Shown here: piece after piece, positions 24,612 to 31,933 of the stretch
Layout of the letters: each line of letters begins with the position of its first letter
Position numbering within the stretch: position 1 is the stretch's first letter
NCBI GenBank assembly: GCA_031551515.1
Contig: JAVBNL010000048.1
Coordinates: forward strand, 1-64,000
DNA: 64,000 nt
Source: FLUQ01 sp031551515
Lineage (GTDB): Bacteria; Desulfobacterota; Desulfovibrionia; Desulfovibrionales; Desulfovibrionaceae
Direction of reading: 5' to 3'
Made by a program: the position numbers and the translations under genes
Notes under the pieces: model-generated
Told to the model about the DNA's origin: nothing
What the model saw: only the letters and a program-made list of their open reading frames with translations
The model's database searches: none

Positions 24612-25946
24612 ATGCCCAGCGCAAAGTATCGCGGCAAACGAATCAGCGCGGCCGAAGCCGCGGCCCTGGTCAAATCGGGCGATTGGATCGATTACGGCAT
24701 GAGCACCGGCATGCCCTACAGCATCGACAAAGCTCTGGCCGCGCGGGCAGGGGAACTGCACGACGTCAAGGTGCGCGGGTTTCTCAGTCTGCGGCCCTTG
24801 GCAATTGTTGAAGCGGACCCCGAGCGCCGCAGCTTTCAGTATATGAGCTGGCACCTTAGCGGGCTGGAGCGCAAACTGCACGCCGAGGGCCTGTGCGACT
24901 TCATCCCCATGTCATACCGCAACCAGCCGGAAATCTACCGCAAGTGCCTTGAAGTGGACATCGCTTTTCTGAGCGTGGCTCCAATGGACAGGCACGGATA
25001 TTTCAACTTTTCGCTGAACAACTCCGCCACAATGGCTATTTTGGAAACCGCGAAAACCGTGGTGCTGGAAGTGAACGAAAATCTGCCCCGCTGCCTGGGC
25101 GGGGCGGAAGAGTGCATCCATATCAGCAACGTGAACTATGTGGTTGAAGGGGAAAGCCCGGCGCCCACGGAAGTCGCCTCCGCGCCGGTCAGCGACACCG
25201 ACCGGAAAATAGCGGAGCATATCGTCGGGCAGATCAAAGACGGTTCGACTATCCAACTGGGCGTCGGGGGCATACCCAATTCCGTGGGGAGGCTGATAGC
25301 CGAGTCCAGCTTGAAAGAGTTGGGCATGCACACGGAACTGTTGGTGGACGCCTATCTCGACATATATAAAAGCGGCAAGCTGACCAACGCCCGCAAGAAT
25401 ATCGACCGCCACAAGGGCGTCTGGACGTTCTGCATGGGCGGCAAAGAGTTGTACGACTGGGTGGGCGACAACCCGGGCCTGGCCTCATACCCCGTGAATT
25501 ACACCAATTCGCCGGAGATCATGGCCCGCAACAACAACCTGGTCACCATCAACTGCTGCATCGAGGCCGATCTTTTGGCCCAGGTTTCGTCAGAATCGGC
25601 GGGCAGCCGCCAGATCAGCGGCACGGGCGGGCAGCTTGATTTCGTCGCGGGCAGCTATATTTCAGACGGCGGCAAAAGCTTCATCTGTATGGCCTCAACC
25701 TACACCGACAAGCAGAGCGGCGAGATACGCTCGCGCATCATACCCACTTTGCCTTCGGGCGAGATAGTCACCGCGCCGCGCAGCAGTTTGCACATGATGG
25801 TCACGGAATGGGGCCATGCCAATCTGGCCGGATGTTCCACCGAAGAACGGGCGAAACGCATCATCGGCCTGGCGCATCCCGATTTTCGCGACCAGCTTTT
25901 CCGTGACGCCGAAAAGCTGGGCCTGTGGCGCAGGGCGGTGCGTTAA
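24612..25946 (+). CDS. Acetyl-CoA hydrolase/transferase family (4-hydroxybutyrate or butyrate CoA-transferase-like)
   Basis: The 444-residue protein matches the Cat1/Cat2/AbfT class I CoA-transferases: two open alpha/beta domains, a GVGGIPN loop (GSTIQLGVGGIPNSVG) and the catalytic Glu near residue 328 in QVSSESAGSRQISGTGGQLDF, which forms the glutamyl-CoA thioester. It would exchange CoA between acyl-CoA and a free carboxylate such as acetate. AAGGAG precedes the ATG by five bases. The exact acyl substrate (4-hydroxybutyrate, butyrate, propionate) cannot be read from sequence. Its stop overlaps by four bases the stop of the convergent dehydrogenase. Confidence 0.87.
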   Translation: MPSAKYRGKRISAAEAAALVKSGDWIDYGMSTGMPYSIDKALAARAGELHDVKVRGFLSLRPLAIVEADPERRSFQYMSWHLSGLERKLHAEGLCDFIPMSYRNQPEIYRKCLEVDIAFLSVAPMDRHGYFNFSLNNSATMAILETAKTVVLEVNENLPRCLGGAEECIHISNVNYVVEGESPAPTEVASAPVSDTDRKIAEHIVGQIKDGSTIQLGVGGIPNSVGRLIAESSLKELGMHTELLVDAYLDIYKSGKLTNARKNIDRHKGVWTFCMGGKELYDWVGDNPGLASYPVNYTNSPEIMARNNNLVTINCCIEADLLAQVSSESAGSRQISGTGGQLDFVAGSYISDGGKSFICMASTYTDKQSGEIRSRIIPTLPSGEIVTAPRSSLHMMVTEWGHANLAGCSTEERAKRIIGLAHPDFRDQLFRDAEKLGLWRRAVR

Positions 25947-26980
25947 CCCACCAGCGCCTGGGCGAAATCGGGGCTGAGCGCCAGGTACTCCTCAAATTTA
26001 GGCGCGTCCAGCGGTATGCCTTCGGTGAGGCGGCGTTCGTATGCGGCTTTTTCCGGGTCGCCGGGTATCATCACCGGCACGGATTCATCCGCGCGGGGCA
26101 GGGCGCGGATAGCGGCGGCCATGCCCGCAAGACGGCTTTTGAACGCGGCGGGATCGCCGAACCGTTTGAGATCGAGGGCCATGAAGAAATGGCTGACACG
26201 GCGGCGCACGGTAAGATCGCCATAGATGGCTTCGATTTCCGTGGCCACGGGGCCGCCGGCCAGAAGCCCGCACAGCACTTCGACCATCATGCTCAGCCCG
26301 AAACCTTTGTAGCCGCCCACGGGGCCGACGAATTTGGCCTTGGCCGGGTCTGTCTGCGCCATGCCGTTTTCGTCAAAAGCCATTCCCTGCGGAGCCGGGG
26401 TTCCGGTGCGCCGCAGGTTGTTCAGCTTGTTGACGCTCATGGCCGAAGTGGCCATATCGAGGCAAAAAGGTTCTTCGCCTTCCATGGGCGCGGCGATGCA
26501 AATGGGGTTGGTGCCGAAAAAGGGCTTTGTGGCGTTGGTGGCGATGACCATATCGTTGGCGTTGGTGAAAGCGAACCCGATGCAGTCTTCTTTCACTGCG
26601 ATGAAAGAGTAGTAAAAGGCGGCCGCGAAATGCGAAGAATTTTTGACGGAAACTGTGCCGGTGCCGGTTTCTTTGGCCATGCGCACGGCAAGGTTCATGG
26701 CTTCGGCGCCCGCGTGGTGGCCGTAGCCGTGGGCGGCGTCAAGAACTGCAACGGCTGAGCCGGTGCGTTCCGTTGTGAAAATGGGGTTCTTTTCAATGCG
26801 GCCTGTTTCCGCCACACGGCAATAATGGGGGAACAAATTGACGCCGTGGGAGTCGACGCCGCGCATGGAGGCGAGCACCAAAGCCTCCGGCATGTGAAAC
26901 ACGGCATCTTCGCAAACGCCCTGCCTGCGAAGCTGCGCGCGCATCAATTCTTTCAGTTTCACCGGGTTGAGACGTTTCAT
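25943..26980 (-). CDS. Malate/L-lactate dehydrogenase family oxidoreductase (MDH2/LDH2 type)
   Basis: The 345-residue protein belongs to the NAD(P)-dependent Ldh2/ComC/YlbC family, which is unrelated to classical MDH. Recognisable stretches are RGVDSHGVNLFPHYCR (with the catalytic His), VLDAAHGYGHHAGAEAMNLA, VSVKNSSHFAAAFYYSF and FVGPVGGYKGFGLSMMVEVL. It would oxidise a 2-hydroxy acid such as malate, lactate or sulfolactate. GGAGG lies five to six bases before the ATG at 26980; the longer frame upstream has no supported start. A sulfolactate or ureidoglycolate substrate is possible. Confidence 0.85.
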   Translation of the reverse strand: MKRLNPVKLKELMRAQLRRQGVCEDAVFHMPEALVLASMRGVDSHGVNLFPHYCRVAETGRIEKNPIFTTERTGSAVAVLDAAHGYGHHAGAEAMNLAVRMAKETGTGTVSVKNSSHFAAAFYYSFIAVKEDCIGFAFTNANDMVIATNATKPFFGTNPICIAAPMEGEEPFCLDMATSAMSVNKLNNLRRTGTPAPQGMAFDENGMAQTDPAKAKFVGPVGGYKGFGLSMMVEVLCGLLAGGPVATEIEAIYGDLTVRRRVSHFFMALDLKRFGDPAAFKSRLAGMAAAIRALPRADESVPVMIPGDPEKAAYERRLTEGIPLDAPKFEEYLALSPDFAQALVG

Positions 26981-27131
26981 TCGAGCCTCCCGTTCCGCAG
27001 TGTATAGCAACTCAAATCGGCGCCCGCCACCGTTTATTTCCCGGTTGCAGTTGACGGCATCCTGTACAGGGCATAGAGTATGAGTATAGATAAAGTGCAT
27101 GCCGCATTTGACCGCGTATTCGCGTTGTTTA

Positions 27132-27157
27132 AATTGCGGTCTTTTCGCAATTATAGT
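27132..27157 (+). promoter_or_regulatory. Putative promoter with operator ahead of the secretion cluster
   Basis: A weak -35 (TTAAAT) and the -10 TATAGT (27152-27157) are 17 bases apart. Between them lies the inverted repeat AATTGCG/CGCAATT (27132-27138 and 27146-27152). Transcription would start near 27164, at the foot of a structured leader. The regulator is unknown. Confidence 0.4.
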
Positions 27158-27160
27158 ATT

Positions 27161-27254
27161 GGCGGCTAGGAAGGCTGCGAGTCCGGGGGGAAATGGGCTT
27201 GCGCACCGCCGGGGGGATCATACCCCTGAGAGCAATAATTCTGATATATATCAG
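27161..27254 (+). ncRNA. Structured 5' leader of the secretion operon
   Basis: The roughly 110 bases before the GTG of the ABC transporter contain nested stems: GGCGG (27161-27165) with CCGCC (27206-27210), enclosing GCGAGTCC with GGGCTTGC (27177-27184, 27195-27202); then GGGG/CCCC (27213-27226); then the palindrome CTGATATATATCAG (27241-27254) just before the ribosome site. It does not match the cyclic-di-GMP, cobalamin or other riboswitch consensus known to me. It may be a translation- or stability-controlling leader. Confidence 0.35.
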
Positions 27255-27272
27255 GCGATAAGGGGATTACAC

Positions 27273-29753
27273 GTGTCAACTCCGTCTCAGAACAAGCCCG
27301 CCGGAGAGCGGGAGAGCGCCGCCGTGGCGGAAAACGCCGCGGCAGAAAAAACAGGCGCGCAGCCGGTTCCGGCGGCGTCTTTTGCCGGCGCTTCAGAGCC
27401 TGAAAAGGACGCCCCGAAAGGTGACGCCCCCCCACAAAAAGCTGCGGAAGCAAGTCCCGAAAAAAAGGCCGAGCCTGTAAAGGCTGTGCAATCCGTCCCG
27501 GCCGCGCCGGGCGCGGCCTCAGCCCAGCCGGCGCCTGCTGCGCAGCCCCAGGCCAGCACCATGCCCGAGCCATCCGACGTGGACTTTGACCCCCCTCTCA
27601 TTCAATGCATGGCGGCCATGTTCCGCCTGCACGGCAAGCCTGTTTCCACAAAACTGCTGATCGCCAACCTGCCCGCCGGCGAAGGAGTCCTGCGCCCGGC
27701 GGCTTGCATTCGCGCGGCGCGCGGCGCGGGCATGCAGTCGTCGCTGGTGCAGCGTCCTTTGAGCGGCATCTCGCCCCTGACCTTGCCCTGCATCTTGCTG
27801 CTGAAAGAAGACAAATGCTGCGTGCTGACCAAGTTGGGCACGGATACGGCGGACGTAATCTTTCCGGAAATGGGCACCTCGGCGCAGACCGTGCCGCTGG
27901 AAAATCTGAACGAAGAGCATATGGGCTACGCGATTTTCGCCAAGCCCGAAGCCAAGTTGGATAAAAGAGCCAGCGAAATCAAACTGCTGAAGACCAAACG
28001 CTGGTTCTGGGATACGCTGCTCCATTTCCTGCCCATTTACCGGCACGTGGTGGGCGCGAGCATCGTCGTGAACATGCTGGCGCTGGTGGGCCCGCTGTTT
28101 TTCATGAACGTGTACGACAGGGTTGTGCCCAACAAGGCCACGGATACGCTGTGGGTGCTGGCTGTCGGCATTTTGATCGCGTATATCTTCGATTTCCTGC
28201 TGCGAAACCTGCGCAGCTATTTTGTCGACGCGGCGGGCAAAAACGCCGACGTCATTCTGGCCAGCCGCCTTATGCAGCACCTTTTGGGTCTGCGCCTGGA
28301 CGCCAAGCCCGATTCCACAGGCTCTTTGGCCAACAACCTGCGTGAATTCGAGTCATTGCGCGACTTTTTCGGCTCAACCACGCTCTTGGCCTTGGTGGAC
28401 CTGCCGTTTCTGTTTATCTTTCTGGTGATCATCGGCCTTATGGGCGGTCCGTTGATCGTCATTCCGCTGCTGGCCATACCCATCGTCATCTGCGGCGGGC
28501 TTTTTCTGCAAGTGCCCATGCAGCGCACGGCGGAAAAAGGCTTTAAAGAAAACATGCAGAAGAACGCCCTGCTGGTGGAGATCATCAACGGTCTTGAAAC
28601 CATCAAAACCAGCATGGCCGAAGGGCGTATTCAGCACGCCTGGGAACAGGTCGTGGGCCAGAGCGCCAACTCCAACTGCGCCTCAAAGCGTATGTCCAAC
28701 CTTTCCATCACCCTGACCTTGCTGGTTACTCAGGTCGTGAGCGTGGGCATCATCATCTGGGGCGTGTATCGCATCGACGAAAAGCTGATGAGCATGGGCG
28801 GGCTGATCGCCTGCAACATGCTGGCGGGCCGCGCCATGGCCCCGCTTTCACAGGTGGCGGGCATGCTTTCGCGCCTGCAGCAGTCGCGCATGGCGCTGAA
28901 GTCCCTGGATATGCTGATGGAGCTGCCTGTGGAACGCGACGATTCCGCAAGCTATGTGGAGTTCGGCAAGCTGGAGCACTCGCTGACCTTTGAAAACCTG
29001 ACCTTCAAGTATCCCAACTCGGAACGGACCGCCCTGACGGAAATCAATATCCATATCAAACCGGGCGAAAAAGTGGGCATTATCGGGCGCATGGGTTCGG
29101 GCAAGAGCACCTTCGGCCGGTTCTGCCTGGGGCTTTTCCAGCCCGCGGAAGGGGCGGTCAAGCTGGGCGGGGTGGATATCCGCCAGATCGACCCGACGGA
29201 TTTGCGTTCGCGTATCGGATACGTCTCGCAAGACAACTACCTGTTTTACGGCACGGTGCGCGAAAACATCGCGTTCGGCGCCATCAACCCCGATGACCGC
29301 ATGATTTTGCGCGCCGCGCATATCGCCGGAGTTTCGGATTTTGTGCGCGCGCATCCGGCCGGGTTCGGCATGCCGGTGGGCGAGCGCGGCATGTCCCTTT
29401 CCGGCGGGCAGCGCCAGTCGGTGGCCGTGGCCCGCGCATTGCTGCAGGATTCGGACATCCTGATCATGGACGAACCCACCAGCAACATGGACAACTCGTC
29501 CGAGCACATGCTCAAGCGTCGCCTTGGCGCGGCTTTGGGCAACAAGACGCTGATTCTTATCACACACCGCCTGTCGCTCTTGGACATTGTCGACAGGCTG
29601 GTGGTCATGGACGCGGGCCGCATCGTGGCGGATGGTCCTAAAAACGCCGTGCTCAGCGCTTTGCGCGGCGAAACTCAGGCAAAGCCCGCTACGGCGGCCG
29701 TTGCTGAGGAACCGGCTGCCGCCCGGCAGGCGGCGGTTGTTTGGGAAAGCTAA
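27273..29753 (+). CDS. lapB: Type I secretion ABC transporter, LapB/LssB-like
   Basis: The 826-residue protein starts at a GTG with AAGGGG seven bases upstream. It has a Pro/Ala/Glu-rich N-terminus (about 1-105), a C39-like domain without protease activity (about 108-240, QCMAAMFRLHGKPVS instead of a catalytic Cys-Gly-xx-Cys start), a six-helix exporter region (about 250-540) and an ATPase with Walker A (IGRMGSGKSTFG), the signature SLSGGQRQSVAVA, Walker B (ILIMDEPTSN) and the switch His (LITHR). Such inactive C39-like domains mark exporters of large RTX adhesins. With LapC and an outer-membrane TolC protein (not in this window) it would export an adhesin encoded elsewhere. Confidence 0.9.
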   Translation: MSTPSQNKPAGERESAAVAENAAAEKTGAQPVPAASFAGASEPEKDAPKGDAPPQKAAEASPEKKAEPVKAVQSVPAAPGAASAQPAPAAQPQASTMPEPSDVDFDPPLIQCMAAMFRLHGKPVSTKLLIANLPAGEGVLRPAACIRAARGAGMQSSLVQRPLSGISPLTLPCILLLKEDKCCVLTKLGTDTADVIFPEMGTSAQTVPLENLNEEHMGYAIFAKPEAKLDKRASEIKLLKTKRWFWDTLLHFLPIYRHVVGASIVVNMLALVGPLFFMNVYDRVVPNKATDTLWVLAVGILIAYIFDFLLRNLRSYFVDAAGKNADVILASRLMQHLLGLRLDAKPDSTGSLANNLREFESLRDFFGSTTLLALVDLPFLFIFLVIIGLMGGPLIVIPLLAIPIVICGGLFLQVPMQRTAEKGFKENMQKNALLVEIINGLETIKTSMAEGRIQHAWEQVVGQSANSNCASKRMSNLSITLTLLVTQVVSVGIIIWGVYRIDEKLMSMGGLIACNMLAGRAMAPLSQVAGMLSRLQQSRMALKSLDMLMELPVERDDSASYVEFGKLEHSLTFENLTFKYPNSERTALTEINIHIKPGEKVGIIGRMGSGKSTFGRFCLGLFQPAEGAVKLGGVDIRQIDPTDLRSRIGYVSQDNYLFYGTVRENIAFGAINPDDRMILRAAHIAGVSDFVRAHPAGFGMPVGERGMSLSGGQRQSVAVARALLQDSDILIMDEPTSNMDNSSEHMLKRRLGAALGNKTLILITHRLSLLDIVDRLVVMDAGRIVADGPKNAVLSALRGETQAKPATAAVAEEPAAARQAAVVWES

Positions 29754-29785
29754 GCGAAAGCGACGTATCAAGGACGGCTTGAGCA

Positions 29786-31159
29786 ATGAAAACTTCTTCC
29801 GGTTTTGTCCAACGCATGTCCAACGTGTTCGTGCCGAAAGGCGCGGACCCCGAAGACCTGCAATATATGAGCGAAGTGGATGTGGCCCTGAACAGCAAGG
29901 GGCACCCCTTGGCGTTTATCCTTTCCTGTTCGGTATTGCTGTTTTTTGTGGCGTTTCTGCTTTGGTCCACCTGGGCCACGCTTGACGAAGTGACCAGGGG
30001 CATGGGCCAGGTCATCCCCTCGCAGCGCACCCAGGAAATTCAGAACCTTGAAGGCGGCATTCTGGAAGTGATGCGTGTGAGGGAAGGCCAGGTTGTGGAT
30101 GAAGGCCAACCGCTGGCCAAACTTTCACCCAAAATTCTTGAGGCTAACCTGCGCGACGCGCAAGCCAAGCAGCGCGAGAACGAAGTGGCCATCATCCGGC
30201 TGCAGGCGGAGATAGACGGAACGGAACCCGTGTTCCCCGAAGATTTGCAGAAAGAATTCCCGCAGGTCGTCAGAGATCAGATGTCAACGTTCAGAGCGCG
30301 TAAAACGCAGTTCGCCAGCGAAGAACAGTCCATCAAGGCGCAGGTTGAACAGCGCAACCGCGAAGTGGAAGAGTCTTTGTCCAGAAAACAACAGATCGAA
30401 GAAAACCTGCGCATCACCATTCAGCGACGCGACGTGGTGCTGCCGCTGGTTGAGAAAAAAATATACTCCCGGCTGGATTATCTGGCCATTGAACAGCAGA
30501 TCGCGGGTTTGCGCGGCGATTTGAATACGGTGCTGCAAACCATCGAAAAAAGCCGCAGCGCGGTGCGCGAAGCCAGCCAGCGCCTGGCCACGCGCCAGTC
30601 GGAAATCGTCACCAACGTGACGGAAGAAATGAACAAGCGGCGCGGCGAAAACAACAGCTTGCGCGAAACCATCGTGGCCGTTCAAGACAGGCTGAACCGC
30701 ACAGAGATTCTTTCGCCCATGAAAGGCACGGTCAAGCGCATCCTCATCAACACCATGGGCGGGGTAATCAAGCCCGGGGAAACCATTCTGGAATTGGTTC
30801 CCCTTGACGATACGCTGGTGGTCGAGGCGCGCATCACGCCCACGGATATCGGCTTTATCAAAACCGACCAGAAGGCGATGATCAAACTGACCGCCTACGA
30901 TTTTTCCATCTACGGCGGCCTTGAAGGGTATGTGGAAGACATCAGCGCGGACAGCATCGAAGACAAGCGCGGAGAGCAGTATTTTCAGGTCAAACTGCGC
31001 ACGAAGACAAGTAATCTGCTTTCGCGCGAAGGCAAACCGCTGCCGATCAAACCCGGCATGCAGGCTTCCGTGGATATTATAACCGGTAAAAAGACGGTGC
31101 TGGCGTATCTGATGAAGCCGATCACCAAGGCTACGCAGAGCGCTTTGACGGAACGGTGA
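29786..31159 (+). CDS. lapC: Type I secretion membrane-fusion protein, LapC/HlyD-like
   Basis: The 457-residue protein has a cytoplasmic N-terminus, one membrane helix (about 49-69, FILSCSVLLFFVAFLLWSTW), a lipoyl-like half-motif (NLEGGILEVMRVREGQVVDE), a long periplasmic coiled coil (about 120-310) and the second half-motif with beta-barrel domain (ETILELVPLDDTLVVEARI, IKPGMQASVDIITGKKTVL). This is the HlyD/LapC adaptor that links the ABC exporter to the outer-membrane channel. It lies 32 bases after the ABC gene and seven bases before lapG, clearly one operon. Confidence 0.92.
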   Translation: MKTSSGFVQRMSNVFVPKGADPEDLQYMSEVDVALNSKGHPLAFILSCSVLLFFVAFLLWSTWATLDEVTRGMGQVIPSQRTQEIQNLEGGILEVMRVREGQVVDEGQPLAKLSPKILEANLRDAQAKQRENEVAIIRLQAEIDGTEPVFPEDLQKEFPQVVRDQMSTFRARKTQFASEEQSIKAQVEQRNREVEESLSRKQQIEENLRITIQRRDVVLPLVEKKIYSRLDYLAIEQQIAGLRGDLNTVLQTIEKSRSAVREASQRLATRQSEIVTNVTEEMNKRRGENNSLRETIVAVQDRLNRTEILSPMKGTVKRILINTMGGVIKPGETILELVPLDDTLVVEARITPTDIGFIKTDQKAMIKLTAYDFSIYGGLEGYVEDISADSIEDKRGEQYFQVKLRTKTSNLLSREGKPLPIKPGMQASVDIITGKKTVLAYLMKPITKATQSALTER

Positions 31160-31165
31160 CGCACA

Positions 31166-31888
31166 ATGAGTACGGGGGGGCTTGTCACGCGGGGCGGCTT
31201 GGGGGAAAAGCCGCGTCAGTCGCTGCGCATTGCGGCGGCGCTTTGCGTGCTGGCCGTGCTTTCGGCCATGCCGCCTCGTTTTGCGCATGCGGCGGAAAGC
31301 GTAGCCCCGCCCCCTACCGGGATTCGTCTTTTCGGTACGGTGGAGTTCCGTGGGGAATTGAAAAACATGCCCAAGTGGCAGCGCGTTGTCGCCGCCGAAA
31401 ACCGGTCTCCGACTTTCAACAAGGATTTGAGCCAGTTCATGCGTCCGGCGCTTTTCAAACAGTGGCAGGAGTTGGTCGAACGGGCGAAGGGCTTGTCGGA
31501 AAAAGAAAAACTGCGGGCCGTAAACGTGTTTTTCAACCGTTGGCCCTATCGTACGGACATGGAAATCTACAAGGTCGAGGACTATTGGGCGACGCCGGCG
31601 GAGTTTTTGAAAAACTCGGGCGACTGTGAAGACTACGCCATAACCAAGTTTTATGCGTTGAAGAAATTGGGGGTTGCGCCGGAGGGTATGCGCGTCGTGG
31701 CGCTCAGGGATACGATCCGTAATATCGGGCACGCCGTTCTGGCGGTATATACTGATAATGCGGCTTATATATTGGACAATTTGACCGATATGGTGATGAC
31801 GCACGAGAGATTTTCGCAATATGCGCCGCAGTATTCAGTGAATGAGATATATCGCTGGGCGCATGTAAAACCCATGCAGAAACGATGA
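31166..31888 (+). CDS. lapG: LapG-like periplasmic transglutaminase-type cysteine protease
   Basis: The 240-residue protein has an N-terminal signal peptide (LRIAAALCVLAVLSAM, cleavage near FAHAAE) and the bacterial transglutaminase-like cysteine proteinase domain. The catalytic triad is visible: Cys154 in NSGDCEDYAI, His189 in NIGHAVLAVY and Asp204 in YILDNLTD. The YRTDMEIYKVEDYWATPAEF stretch is typical of LapG. LapG clips the N-terminus of a surface adhesin and so releases it from the outer membrane, causing biofilm dispersal, unless it is held inactive by a cyclic-di-GMP receptor. No adhesin gene lies in the window. Confidence 0.92.
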   Translation: MSTGGLVTRGGLGEKPRQSLRIAAALCVLAVLSAMPPRFAHAAESVAPPPTGIRLFGTVEFRGELKNMPKWQRVVAAENRSPTFNKDLSQFMRPALFKQWQELVERAKGLSEKEKLRAVNVFFNRWPYRTDMEIYKVEDYWATPAEFLKNSGDCEDYAITKFYALKKLGVAPEGMRVVALRDTIRNIGHAVLAVYTDNAAYILDNLTDMVMTHERFSQYAPQYSVNEIYRWAHVKPMQKR

Positions 31889-31933
31889 TTTTTCAATACG
31901 GAATGTGGGAATAACCAGCCTGTGGAGCAGACA

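Noticed and set aside
27161..27254. Cyclic-di-GMP (GEMM) riboswitch in the secretion-operon leader
   Set aside because: The conserved GEMM core sequences, such as GGACGCAAAGC, are absent, so only an unclassified structured leader is claimed.
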